DNA of 64,000 bases. Source: Isoetes taiwanensis. Lineage: Eukaryota > Streptophyta > Lycopodiopsida > Isoetales > Isoetaceae. A program made the translations under genes and the position numbers. Under the pieces are notes generated by a model, which was given only the letters and a program-made list of their open reading frames with translations, was not told where the DNA came from and made no database searches. Each line of letters starts with the position of its first letter. The stretch's first letter is position 1. The stretch spans positions 43,513,203 through 43,577,202 of the forward strand of contig JAJEKV010000002.1 of assembly GCA_021234155.1 (NCBI GenBank). The letters are read 5' to 3'. Shown here piece by piece: positions 20,411-32,526 of the stretch.

Positions 20411-23400
20411 ATTTAATTATAACAATGTTGTTTCATACTATGATCGGGAGGAACTCAACATCAATGATCCTTTCTTACATCTTGCAAAAGATGTAGCAGA
20501 TATGCGCAACAAAGGGCATGTATTCCTGATTGGTGACTTCAATGCTAGAGTTGGAGAGTGGCAAACTAATCTTATGGGAGAACTCAGCAATCTCTGGTTA
20601 CCCGAGACTGCAGCACGAGACATTGGATGGGAGCGAGAATCCATAGACTCCGAGCGAAATCAAATGGGTGAGTTTTTTAAGCAATTATATACAACATTTG
20701 ATTTACTTCTGTATAATGGCTCCAAATATTTTCCAAATACCTCTGGTTTTACTTACCGAGGTACATGCAGTATGAGCATTATGGATTGGTTAATAAGCAC
20801 ATCAAAAGCAGTTAATCTTATACAGAAATTTGAAATAAAAGAGAGCATAGAATCAGATCATGCAATCTCGACTTGGTTATTGCTATAAAAGATGCCCAAG
20901 CGTCAAAGCAGCCGGTTAATGGCAATAGAATCAAGATAAACCCAATGAAGGCAGATGCATATACCTTGGAGATAGAGTTACATATGCAGGGCAGTTGGCC
21001 AGATTCAGTGACAGGAAAAAATGATAAGCTTATACAGGCCATAATGAAATGTGCAGAACAAGTGTTTGGTAGAAGCAATGTATGTGAGAAGCAGCATCGT
21101 AACAAAAAATGGTGAGACTTGGAATGTAAGCAATATCGAGAATTTTGCTACAACACCCACACGCATTCAGAAGCCAGGAAACTATTAAAAAAGTTTGCTA
21201 AAGAAAAGGCATGGGAAGTGGGCTTGCAGCAACATATATCAAATGAACTCCAACATAACCCAAAGAACTTCTGGAAACGCTTCCAAGGAAATGCAGTGTC
21301 GCAAGTAATTTCTCAAGGACTGATTCGTTGTAGTATGCACAAGAACTCTATCATGTAATAGATGGGGATCCTATGGCATCCCTTGAAGAGGATGTACAAA
21401 ATATCTTCTCATCGGATGATGTAAAGAGAAGTCTCCAGCGGATGGTGAATGGAAAAGCCAGAGATGCCGAGGGCCTCACAGTGGAGCTCCTTAAATGGGG
21501 AGGTGATTGTGTGTATGGAAAAATTGCAGAAATGTTTAACCAAGCAGAAATGTTTAACCAACCAATACGAGATGGGTTCCCTAACCAATGGTGTAGCAAC
21601 CCCATTGTGCCCATTTCTAAAGCAGGAAACCGCAATATGGTAAAAAAGTACCGCACGATTATGGTCAACAGTGTAATGGCAAAACTTTTTGGGGCAATGC
21701 TTGAGAAGAAGATCAGCTCGTGGGACGAAGATCGTGGTGCAAGGGCATGGGGACAAGCTAGTTTCAGGGGAGACTTTTCTACAATTGACCATTTGGTCAC
21801 ACTCAGAGTCATTGCAGAAGGATCAAAAGGAGCAGATAATGTGCTTTATTATTGCTTTCTTGATTTCGCAAAAGCATTTGACATAGCATCATGTAAAAAT
21901 TTAAGCCAATGACTAGATGACTTGCAAGTTTCGCTAGAGTATAGAAAAGCCGTAAGCAGGTTGTATGAGAAGGTTTTGGTAGCATTGTCTTTCCCTATGG
22001 ATGGCCCAGAGAAAGTAGCATATAATGTGGGAGTGAAACAAGGGTGCCCCTTGTCTCCAACCATTTTCGGTCTTTTTATTGATGAGTTAGAATTGTGGAT
22101 TATACGAGAGGGAGGAGCGGGTGTGAAAGTTGCTGATTATGTGATACAATTGCTGCTATATGCTGATGATGTTGCTCTCCTATCTAGAACATCACTAGGA
22201 TTGCAACAACAATTGAATGTTCTTGAGTTGCGATGCAACAGGGATGCGGGTGAATAGAGGGAAAACCAAGGTGATGGTTATTGGGAGAAGGGAAAAAGTA
22301 GACCTGATATATGCTGAAGAAGTACTAGAACAAACACATGCATATAAATATCTGGAATTGAAGTAACAGATGGCTACAAATGGAATACAGGAGTGGAGCA
22401 GAGAATTGTGGAAGACAGCAGGCTCTATACAGTGTCGTGAGTCTATGGAAGAATAATGTCTGTAAATGGAATTTGAGGAAACTTATGATAGAACACTGGT
22501 GCAGACTGTCACATTATATGGATGTCAAGTTTGGGGACCCCGACAGGTTGAAAATGTTCAAAAGCGCTTTCTTGTAAATGAGTTAGGAGTAAAAGCCCAA
22601 ATTTCGTATCCAATGCTTATGGCAGAAGTAGGTTTTCTCCCACTTGAAGCTGAAGCCCTCTATCAAACCCTCTTATACTTGGTGAAGAATTTCGGATCAG
22701 ACACTAAGAGAATCAATGCAACAAGATTACACAGGATGGCACCAACAGTTGCATGAGTGGACAGAGCGATGGGGAATTAGCCTTCATGACCTACCTCAAA
22801 CAGATGCAGGGATCAGATGCTTAGTAACTGATAGCATGACTCAAAAGACATGAGAAACACCGGGAGCGAAAATGGAATTCTATAAAAGTGAAATTAATCC
22901 CATGCTGATCTACGTGGAGCAAGAATACTTGAGTACTAGCCTGCAGGGCAAAAACAGAAACATGATATCTCAATTAAGATTAAGCAGTCATAAACTTGAA
23001 ATTGAGGTCGATCGCTTTCAGGGGGTACCCGAGAACTTCGTTTCTGCTCCTGTTGTAGACGAGCTAGTGTGGAAGATGAGCAATATGCGCTATTGGTGTG
23101 CACGATGTTTTCCTCTTTGCGTGAGCAATATGCAATAGCAAGTGCTAATATACATGGTCTCCTGACACTAGATACTAGGGTTCTTGGGAATTACTTACGT
23201 GATTGGTGGAATCCGTAAAGAGAATGGTTTAGCTGATGAACTTGAGGCAAATGGCCTAATATAATTGCACATTTATGTAAAAACCACCTACACCTGAGGG
23301 TCTGAACGACAAGAGAAGACCATGGCTGTTGTGGTCTTGATTTTTTCCTCTGCATTAGAGTAGAGGACTCGGCTTTTGCATTCATGTGTGGCTCTGCTTC

Positions 23401-23534
23401 TACCCTAAGCCCTTCTGGATTCATGTGAGGCTCCGCTTCTAGCCTAAGTCCTTCTAACTCTTGTGGATTCATGGCAGTTTTAGAGGAAACTAGCAACAAC
23501 AACAACCTAAAAAGTCCGCCCAAAAAAAAAAAAA
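20411..23534 (+). mobile_element. 5'-truncated LINE with endonuclease and reverse transcriptase relics
   Basis: Readable parts in order: second half of an AP-type endonuclease (20411-20880) with GDFNARVGE and ESDHAIS active-site motifs; spacer; reverse transcriptase (21373-22257) with FLDFAKAFD, KQGCPLSPTIFG and the catalytic LLLYADDVALLS; thumb/connection (22466-22756) with GCQVWGPRQVENVQKRFLVN; C-terminal segment (22872-23217) with RLSSHKLEIEV and TRVLGNYLRDWW. A poly(A) run at 23521-23534 marks the 3' end. The first half of the endonuclease is absent, and stops at about 20887, 21115, 21911 and 22255 plus several frameshifts kill it. No target duplication was found. It resembles the copies at 25305 and 62416. 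Confidence 0.9.
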
Positions 23535-24488
23535 CCTCCACTTTAGTGAGTGTCGAAATCGTGAGACGTAAAATAATTCATTAAGATTCAAGTAAACTAC
23601 TAAGTTTTAAGTTCGACAGTTATAGGCACCCTAGAAATGCATTTTTCTCATTCTCTTCGATAAGTTTAAGTTATGATCTGACCCAGCTACTGACTCCACG
23701 AGGAAACTCCCGCATAGAGGTTGGCAGACTCAACAGAACATATTGCACTTGACGGGTCAAGCTTTTTCTAAAAGACAAGACCAAACGGATACTTAATAAA
23801 ATATACGCCAGTCCCTATATTAGTGTTGGACTTTCATTGGCAACGCCATCAGAAACTAGGGTATATCTTATTAAAATATCTTCCTAACCTTCCATGAGAG
23901 TACAACACCCATCGTTCGAAACCGCGTGACCAAAGCCAATAATGGCACAAGGAGAGGGCTATACACCTCAATGAAAGGTCGACCCTCGCTATCCTCGACA
24001 TTGGCAATGACACCCACCCTCGGCATGACACAATTCAACTGTAGCACACCAGGCGAGGATCACTACCTCAGCCTAGGACTCGCCGAAACACTAACACTAA
24101 ATCTCTCTTCAACTCCCTAACACTACTAATGTTGTCGATAAAAAGGGTAGGCAACAAAAGTTCTATTTTCTATTTTTTTCTTCTTTATTTTTTTCTTATT
24201 TTTATAACTTTACCTAAAAAAATAAGTCTGGCATTGTCTATAGAACAAGACGCTCACCATCGTCATGCCCCTCGATGGAGGGGGCAATAGGCAAGGGCCT
24301 AACCATGGACTTTAGCTAGACCTAGAAAAAGAAACAACAAACAAAATCTAACTAATTTTGGCCTGAAAACTAAGAAAAGGTAAGAAAAAACAAAAAAGGA
24401 CACAGTTTGTGGAGCAAGGCGCAGAAGATTTACCTCTTTCTGCACAAAAAACTCGAAACGGTGCTATAGATATATAAAAAAAACTTCG

Positions 24489-24581
24489 AGTAAGCGAAGC
24501 AGTTATTTCGCTTATGCGAAACAAAAAAATAAAATAAAATAAAATCGCGTAAGCGAAACTACTGCTTCGCTTACGCGAAAG
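24489..24581. repeat. Palindromic cluster of GTAAGCGAA motifs
   Basis: CGCGTAAGCGAA (24546-24557) and its exact inverse TTCGCTTACGCG (24566-24577) flank eight bases, and a second pair CGAGTAAGCGAAGCAG / TTTCGCTTATGCG lies 50 bp upstream. The AAGCGAA word appears repeatedly in both orientations in an otherwise A-rich, gene-free stretch (23600-24900). Confidence 0.75.
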
Positions 24582-24914
24582 ATTACGAGAAATACGTATA
24601 TAACCTAAAAATACATATTTTTGGACTATACATCTAAAAAAATGATTCTTTACGTACAGAACCTACCCGTGCTTAGTGGGGCAAAGGGAGCATTTATTGC
24701 CTAAAGAGACAATAATAGCACGTGTCTATTAAAGGTCAAGCATGTTGGTTGTGGTGCTTTTTACTATATTGTTTTCTTATGGTTTATAAGTACAACCTAA
24801 AGGTGCCTTTTACTATATTGGTCCATGCTTTTACAATCTAAAGGTCCATGCTTAATGTTTATATTTTAATAGACGAGTTGTGCTTCAAAGTAGCGTGTGG
24901 ATTGTGGTGGTTAC

Positions 24915-24945
24915 CATATTATTATTATTATTATTATTATTTATT
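24915..24945 (+). repeat. (ATT)n microsatellite
   Basis: About nine ATT units follow TTACC. A similar ATT run at 62427 is the 3' tail of a LINE, so this one may also mark an old LINE end. Confidence 0.85.
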
Positions 24946-25036
24946 TATCCAAAGTCCACCCAAAAAGACCAAGCTTAATGTGGGACATGTTAGTTTGTAC
25001 CAAATTTCTTGGACTATCTTTTCACAAATATCTAGC

Positions 25037-25115
25037 ATAATAACAGGGGGTTAAACTTTGTGATTTTTACACGCTTTTTATTATGGTTTCACTATGGTTT
25101 TATTGATGTATTCAT
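25037..25115 (+). repeat. Dispersed repeat shared with 45283-45370
   Basis: ATAATAACAGGGGGTT, then a T-rich stretch, ATATGGTTT/TATGGTTTC and TTGATGTATTC, occur in the same order here and at 45283-45370. The family is unknown. Confidence 0.55.
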
Positions 25116-25304
25116 GTGGATATATGAAACACTATTTCTAGAGCGCAGCCTTTCTGAACCATCAATTTTATATGAGGAAAATAACTATGTGATCATGATT
25201 TAGATTTGTGTGCATGTGATTTTGAACCCTAAATTAAAGTGTTCATGAAGATATAGACAGATATTTTTATATTGACAAATTGGAGACCTGGATACAAGAA
25301 CATG

Positions 25305-26230
25305 GAGGTGGTGGCCCACAGTTGCCAGAGGCATATACAATAAAATAATTGCTCTATACAGACGATGTGGGCTTATTGTCCCATACATCTAGGAGTATGT
25401 AGGAATATTGGACGCTCTCAGTGGATTCTGTGACATAGCAGGAATGACCGTGAACCAGCAGAAAACCAAGCTGCTGGCAATCCTGTCCGCGCAGCATGAT
25501 ATCCCAGACTTCTATTACAGAGGACAAAGGATGGATGTTGTAAGGACCTTTAAGTATCTGGGAATCGATTTTTCTGCTAACATGCTATGGGATGACTGTG
25601 TAGAAAGAAGGGTCAGCGTGGGATGGAAAGCCCTGTACGCAATGCAGAATAGCTCTTACAGAATAGATCTCTGCGATTGGGCACGCAAAGCACACCTGTT
25701 CAGAGCACTCGTGGAACCAGTATTGCTGTATGGGGTAGAGATCTGGGGTCCAGCGATTAGCAAGAACACTTGGATAAGCTAGAGAGGGTACATAAGGCCT
25801 TCTTGACATACAGCCTAGGCGTCAGGGACACGGTGCCTTATCCGATTTTGCTGTATGAGACGGGTTTTTGGCCCCTGCAGCATTCTGCTATGCGCAGGCA
25901 CCTTGCGTATTTCCATAAGGTTGACAGAATGGATGCGCAACGTCTCCCTCCCCGGGCTCTGTTATTGGCACAAGGGCCACAACGACTGAAGAGAGTGTGG
26001 CAGGAGCATTGTAAGGGGTGGTTCGCAAGATGGTCCATAGACTATCAACAAATTATGGCTATGCCGGATCCCGGGGGTTTCACCTAGGCATATGGGGATA
26101 CCACATCTGCGTGCAAGGGGTCCAGAGAAAACCCCTGTATACGACTTTTTGGAGGTGGAAAACCCCTACATACGTAAATAGGAAAAGCCAGTTTCCAAGC
26201 CCCTTTCCGTAGATGTACTTTCGGACTATC
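25305..26230 (+). mobile_element. LINE relic, reverse transcriptase C-terminal half
   Basis: The fragment begins just before the catalytic motif, which reads LLYTDDVGLLSH (A to T in the YADD box) after a stop codon. It continues with LSGFCDIAGMTVNQQKTK and RTFKYLGIDFS (25408-25782), PVLLYGVEIWGPAISK, then 25770-26087 with YSLGVRDTVPYPILLYETG. A further diverged stretch around 26110-26270 includes YDFLEVENPYI. No poly(A) tail and no zinc-binding end were found, so it is truncated on both sides. 26280-27090 shows no other feature. Confidence 0.85.
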
Positions 26231-27094
26231 CTAATTTTTACATACCCCTACCCGATCTTGTACTTGAGTTTGTGCTTGTGCACCTTACCCCTATGTACAG
26301 AATAAATAAAATTTCAAAATGTTTTTAATTGACATTTCTCGCATCTCGGTCTCGCATTTCCCTGGGGTTCTTACATGCATGCGACATTACAAGGGTAATT
26401 CTAAGGAGCCTTTGCAAAGCAAGACAAATGCAAACCGATTCGAGTAATATTAAGCATATGGACTATAAGCCTAAGCCTAAGCCTATAAAATGCATAAGTT
26501 CAATCATAAATGTTACAATGTTTTTCAAGCATTCGAGTGCATAGAACTTAACTTAAGCAGTTGTGAAAGTGTTCAATCATATTATCAAAAAGCCAAATGC
26601 TTTCACCATCGAGCTCCTTATCTGGTCAATCAAGCTATCCTTTATATTCCACAAAGACAACAATGTCGATGTTCAATTGCACACAACCACCTGCGTTGGG
26701 AGATTCCACGTCATATTGACTTAAATTGAACAAATTGTATAATAAATTAAACAGTTGTAAATCCATGTATTTTAAATGGTATTTTTAACGTATGTCCACC
26801 AATGAACATATAAATTTTGTTTAATGTATTGTCTGCCAAGGCTAGGCAAGAGACTAACAATAAGATGTAGAGCATGTAGCTGCTTGCATGAGACATGAAC
26901 ATAAATGTGTGAGAAACCATTGGTTGCATTGTCGCTGATTTGAGCACAAAAAGTTATATACAGGACTGGCACAAAGAATACAATAATATAAAATTAAGCT
27001 AAAATCTTGGATGATATACTCAATGGCCTGGTACATTTGCCTTGTGTAGAATGAAATTTATACAGCCTTATTTCACATGTTACAGTGACATGCA

Positions 27095-28091
27095 TTAAGT
27101 AGAGGGTGGAAGCTCGTCAGCACATGTTTTTGTCTTCAGAACAGATCCAAGTAGCTCCCATATTCTGCTAATAATATCCTGAAATGATGGCCGCAACTTG
27201 GGGTCGCTATCAAAATCAAGAATTTCAGAAAAGATAGTATGTCACACAAAAAGGATTCAACCACAGTAGGATACCTGTGCCAACAATCTTCAATCAGTCT
27301 AGCAGAAGCAGGATCTACATAGTCTGGAATCGTTAGCCTGCAGTTCATAAATCCTACAGCTCCAACAACCTGCATTCACGAGCTATCATGTGACTTGACC
27401 ACTCTAAATAAGCCTTGATGAAAATGAGAAAGTACACGAGACAAAGCAAAACGCAAAAGCCCAACACCATGGTGTACACGCCAGATTCTCATGTAGATGT
27501 TGATACAATGCACAAGATTAATTACCTGCATAGGGTTCATGCCATCCCATGGAACCTGTTCTATAAATAGCTCCCACAAAATGACTCCAAAGCTATACAC
27601 GTCGGACCTGCATATTAAGAGCAGTTACGGTTTTTGTAGTACATAGTAGCAGTTTTCTTTTAACCAGACCCTTGTGTTTTCAGATCTGGTTTAGTATAGC
27701 CGGTAAATTTATGTGTGGCAATCAGACTTAAAACTCCCTTCAAATCAGAAATTATCAGCTTACTTTTCATCAGAGAATTCGTTCCGCAGTACTTCTGGCG
27801 CCATCCATTGGAGCTGCACACGCACGTCAATCAAATCTATTTATCATGAAATAAATTATGCATATGAAAAGACAGGCTCTGCACATACTGTTCCTCTTCC
27901 AGACTTTGTTATTAGAAGAGTGGCATGTTTTATTCGTGATAAGCCAAAATCAGCTACCTGTATAAGGTTTAACAAACATTTCTTTCAGCAAACTGCAACC
28001 AACCAAGGGTAACATAAGTTGTACCTTTACTGTCCAGTCCTTATCCACCAAAAGGTTGGAGGATTTTAAATCATGATGTAATACACGGGGC
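27095..28091 (-). CDS. Raf-like protein kinase, C-lobe exons only
   Basis: Six GT-AG exons on the minus strand: 28091-28025, 27957-27889, 27813-27774, 27607-27526, 27369-27275, 27206-27095 (stop TAA). They encode the catalytic loop [24 protein letters not shown], the activation loop end [51 protein letters not shown] and [19 protein letters not shown]. The wording fits the plant Raf-like MAPKKK (CTR1/EDR1) group of cytosolic Ser/Thr kinases. The usual HRD is HHD: arginine lost, catalytic Asp, Lys and Asn kept. The N-lobe (glycine loop, ATP-binding lysine, alphaC glutamate) is absent; upstream lies lipoxygenase sequence instead. Alone it cannot be an active kinase. Confidence 0.88.
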
Positions 28092-28353
28092 CTGCAATGA
28101 TGAAGACAATTCATATCCCGTGCCTATTGATGACATATATCAGTTAACAGAGAAACCGAATCCAAGGTAACTAAGTATACATAACATTTCCAGAGAACTT
28201 CTGGGGGTTGCAAAGATATAAATCAACTGTCCTCTGTCATGAGGGTTCGATGACTACATGTGATATGAGTCTATAAATGCCAGCCGAAACAAAACGATTT
28301 ATTTCATAAGTAAACATAACTACTCATTTTTATCTGTTGTCTGATCCACTTAC

Positions 28354-29165
28354 AGGTGAGAGATTAGCTGATGATATCCTGCATCATTGATGGAAACATG
28401 TGCCTTGGCAAGTTCCCACAACCAGTCCCTGTTTCCATCCTTGGGAGGAACAAATACCCTGTTCGTGACCTCCCCTGGTAACTTCTTTGGTGGTAATCCC
28501 AACTCAATAACAACTGGTTTTAATGTTCCTTCCTTAGCTAGAAAAAATATGGTCCTTGAAGCATATCCTTGAGATCGTTTCAGTTCGTTAATCCTTGATA
28601 TATAGGGCATGAACAGGTCATAATAATCCAGGATGAAGCCTTTTGTTTTGTAGAGCCTGCAGCTGACTTCAGAGTTGGAATATGAAAATTTTGAAAGGAA
28701 TTTTACAGTGCCACAAGCTACCTGTTGAAGAGTAGAGCCTTCAAGCTGTTCAAGAATGTGTGATACACTTATGGATGATTCTGGTGGTCCATACTGTGCT
28801 GGATCGAGGCTGCTTCGTGGTGGAAATTCATGCAGAATCACTTCAAGCATGAGAACAAATAATCAAATGAAGGTTTTAGTAGAGAAATTACTTTCAGACA
28901 CTGGATAACAAGGGGATTTTCCCCTGCAAGTCTCTGCCTACCAAATTCTTCATCTTGCATCCAAGCATCTTCACTATCTGAAACCGAGTATAATTTTGTT
29001 ACCCTGGAAAATAATAGTACATATCGCCATATGAGATCAAAGCCAGAATGAAGAAAGAAATGCTCAAAAAACGTACCTCTCATAAATGTCTCTAGCAAAG
29101 GACAAAAATAAATAGGAGCAGCCAGCTGAAAGGGCAAGCATCTCTTGATGGTACAGAAGCTCTCT
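28354..29165 (-). pseudogene. Lipoxygenase fragment, truncated at the first iron ligand
   Basis: Four minus-strand segments match plant lipoxygenase in order. About 29165-29075 holds SFARDIYER. 29003-28892 has AWMQDEEFGRQRLAGENP, the substrate-entry helix. 28829-28722 has EFPPRSSLDPAQYGPPESSI. 28656-28354 has FILDYYDLFMPYISRIN, YASRTIFFLAKEGTLKP and WELAKAHVSINDAGYHQLISH, ending at the first iron-binding histidine. The PLAT domain and the rest of the catalytic domain (other iron ligands) are missing. Decay signs: the expected acceptor before EFPP is CAT, not CAG, and about two bases are missing after KR at the start of the last exon. DWLWELAKAHV resembles non-seed-plant lipoxygenases. It is followed immediately by the kinase exons. 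Confidence 0.85.
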
Positions 29166-29804
29166 ACATTGACCTGGTAAGCAAAAATCGAAGCTCCAGA
29201 TGCCCCAAGTTTTGAAAGAATGGCTTATCTGCCCGGATATGGATTAACATTCACCAAAGAATACCTTTAAGTTCTGAGAACAAACAGAGTAGTTCCATGC
29301 CGGCTGATTTTTTCCTGGGGTTTGCCCCATTCTTTCACCTCCTGCAAATGATGGACATCGTCAGCCGATATGCAAGATCTCCAGCCAAAAGAGATATAAT
29401 ACTTGGCTTTAAACAGAATTAAATGGACGTTTTTCTTAGCTGAAGACCCTTCAATCTGAAAAAAAAAAATGAAAGAAGGTTTACAAACTCGGCATAGTCT
29501 CGGATCTTCAAGAGGAATGCCTAATATGCCCCGGGATCACACCATCCACTTCCACAAATCGAGATATGGCAAGCAAATAGGAAACAAGTTTGCTAATCAC
29601 GCGTCTGTTCTTCAAGAGGAATGCCTAACGTATGATACGACATTCCTAGTTCCCGACCATCTTCCCCTTCTCGACCACCTACGGCTTCTTGGTGGTGGAA
29701 ACGTATGGGTGATTCGTCCGTATACGGACGTTTGAACAAAAAAAAAACCCCTATCCGGTCACGGTGTTGGACTATACGGGTCTACATGGTGAAACCCCCG
29801 GGTG

Positions 29805-30450
29805 CCGGATATCGGGGAACAGGAGCTGCATTTGAATGAGCACTTTGCTGCCTCTCTGTGGGATGTGCTCACTCTTGCGAAGCCCAAACCAGAGCACTAC
29901 CACATGCAGGTTAATCCGTCGCTGGAACATGGCCCACACTGATATTTGAAGGCACACTTCTCTACCAAGAAACGGAGAGCCATAGCTGCAATGAGGGCAG
30001 GGTCCCACCGGCATGAGAGACTATGCGAGACTATGCCAGTGTTGCCACATGCAGATAGTAGAAGATGAACACCATGCTCTACATGAGTGTCCGGCATATG
30101 CACACATCCGAGCAGCTCATGCCGATCTTAGATGCTCTGAGATAGCAATTCATCAATTGTTGGCTTCACCAATGGTTGCACGTCTTGCGTCCTACATTTT
30201 GCAAGTCTCCACCCTCAGAGAGTCCCTCACAACATAGGGAATTTGAGCGCCCAGATAGGGAATTTGAACGCCTACTACAAGGGTTTTTCCTCCCACATGG
30301 GGGGTTTTTTCGTCTCAGTAGTAGAGACACATTGTATAGGGCTTTTGTGGTTTTCTTTTGTGTTTGGATACTATCTGATATATTGTATTGTGACCGTCTC
30401 ATAGGCCAGTTAGCCTCCGTGGACGTTAAAATATCCTTCCTTCCTTCCTT
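29805..30450 (+). mobile_element. LINE 3' fragment with (TTCC)n tail
   Basis: From 29805 one frame reads ELHLNEHFAASLWDVLTLAK, a stop, then AHFSTKKRRAIAAMRAGSH. After a shift comes the zinc knuckle RLCQCCHMQIVEDEHHALHE followed by CPAY (30013-30110), the C-terminal CCHC of this LINE clade. The 3' untranslated region ends TGGACGTTAAAATA followed by (TTCC)4 at 30434-30450. The same GGACGTTAAA plus (TTCC)n end is on the minus-strand element at 51928-53700, so both belong to one family with a non-poly(A) tail. 29342-29800 has two copies of CTTCAAGAGGAATGCCTAA and otherwise nothing. Confidence 0.8.
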
Positions 30451-31139
30451 TATGGTTTTTTGCTTGCTAATATTTATCATGCACCGATAGATTCCACGGC
30501 TGCACAGCCAAATTCGTCTCCAGATACAAAATCTCAAAATCTCCAGCCCTTTTGTAAGTCAATGGATCATCCTCCTCTGGTTTCAACACAGTTAAACATT
30601 GCTTGCAAGAATGAAAGTTCACAGCATCAGGTTCTTCATCTCCATCGTTTACAACATCGGCTGTGTTTTGCGGAGCATCATCGACTTCTGGAGTATCTTC
30701 TGGAGTCCGGTATGTCTTAAGTGTTGGATTGTTGTGATTTAGTATTGGCGTTGTTATTATGAGCAGTCTGTGATTATGATTTACCTAAACAATCATTTCG
30801 CTTTTGCTGTGTAGTCTACAACCCAGTATCTTAAATCTTGCTGAACGACTAGAAAACCAGCAATTAGCTTGGTTCCATGAACGCCATATTATGAATATGC
30901 TGCAGGAAGCTTTCCATTTTCCCTTTCTTATGCAATCAGAGAAACTTTGGCATTATTTCTCTATTGCATTGTGTTACAGGTGCTCCCAGGGGTGACTCTT
31001 TTTACGGACTCCTGATGGATATCCATGAGCAGGGGGGTACCGTCGATAGCATGTCGAGGACATAGTGGCTATACGGCGGACCATAAGCTCGTAATCGGGC
31101 TATGGGGACGTTTTGGGGCTAGCAAAGTTGGCCCTAGGG

Positions 31140-31690
31140 GCGCAACATTTAATGTTTATGAATAAAACATTAGCTATGGTTCTTTAGACATTAATATTAA
31201 TGTTAAAGGGGGGCCACATGGCACTTTGGTATTGGTTCGAATGGGCCAATAAGGGAATGGCTTAGAAAAGCTCGAAGCTTTTCTGATATATGAGGCTGTG
31301 CAAATGGCAGCAGGTCGAATTGCTCTCCAGGATCGCATGCCAGGGCATGATAGACAGCTGGAGATGATCGAAACTGATAGATAGTGCATGCCAGAGCATA
31401 AATCGATCCTATTTAAAGCCAGAGGAGGTGCTTTGGAAAGACCCACGGATTGCCAAGACTTTGCAATTCTTCTATGCTTGTGCAGGTTTAATTACCTTTG
31501 CTGATTCGAAGCCCTACAGCTCAAATCCGACATATTAGATAGGTTTTGGCTCCTTGCTACACCACTGGGTGGTTGTGGAAAGAATCGGAATAATCTCTCT
31601 GATAATTGCTTGTGTTGCTTGCAAGCAATTCAGTTTGTTTATTGGAACACAAAGGCATTGCTTGCATTGAATTGCAGAACTGGTATTGAT
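31140..31690 (+). repeat. Possible solo LTR
   Basis: A gene-free stretch has a TATA-like TATTTAAA at 31410-31417 followed about 40-100 bp later by CT-rich leader-like sequence, and G-rich tract AGCAGGGGGG at about 31028 upstream. This is what an LTR promoter after a purine tract could look like, but I found no matching ends or target duplication. 30460-31130 and 31700-32520 hold only short ORFs I cannot assign. Confidence 0.2.
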
Positions 31691-32526
31691 TGCCAGAATC
31701 ATAACTGCATCCAAAGAATTATCTCATGGAGATAATTCGTCAATCCTTGTGTGCAAAGGATACTTCGATTCTAGTTGCCAGAATCAAGAGGAAGCTGGGC
31801 TTCCTGGTTAGTATCTGGGAGACTAATTCCATCGGTCGTGGGAAACTCTGGAAGTTCGTGTTGTGGGCGGTAGACCAGTGGCCCTTCCCCATTGTTTGGG
31901 AAGCTGCAAAATTGCTGTGTGACACATGCTATTTCAGCTCTTATATTATAACATTTGTTGTTAACAGATTACGACTTCATTCCAAGTATATTGCATTTTC
32001 CATTGTTTCTTAGGTTGTAAGTTATTTGAAGACATTTGCAATTCTTTACTTGTGACCTCAAGGTGTTTGGTCTCAAGGTATTTGATCTTTTCTTGTTTGT
32101 TGCTAATTGATATGCCCCAGCAAAGTTAAGAAAATTGTTCTTATTTCTTCAAAATATGTAGCATATGTATGGAGGAGCAGAGATTAAAACTACATGATGC
32201 CCTTTGTCTATTGGGACTACAACTACAGGGACTGCTACAGGTGGAGGTGCAGGTACGCAATAGCCCACTTCTGCAATTTTCATTCATCTTAACAAGGGTT
32301 CTCTTTATCATTACTAGCTTCCTAGTTGTCTTTGAAGTCCTAATCCTAAAGAGTATTATATGGTCTGCCTATACTCTGTCCATCAAATCCTTAACAAGCT
32401 GGTTTTTTTTCCTTGTTCTAATTGTCAGGAACTAACTTTATTAAGCACAATTTCATTAATTATGGACAATACCTGAATTTATGGACCATTTTTAGTACAC
32501 TTGGATGAATGACTCATTTTCATACA

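Noticed and set aside
21351-21812. Minus-strand ORFs of 153 and 127 residues
   Set aside because: Antisense of the plus-strand LINE reverse transcriptase, which carries the recognised catalytic motifs.
28354-29165. Functional lipoxygenase
   Set aside because: It ends at the first iron ligand; the other ligands and the PLAT domain are absent from the window, and splice and frame damage is visible.
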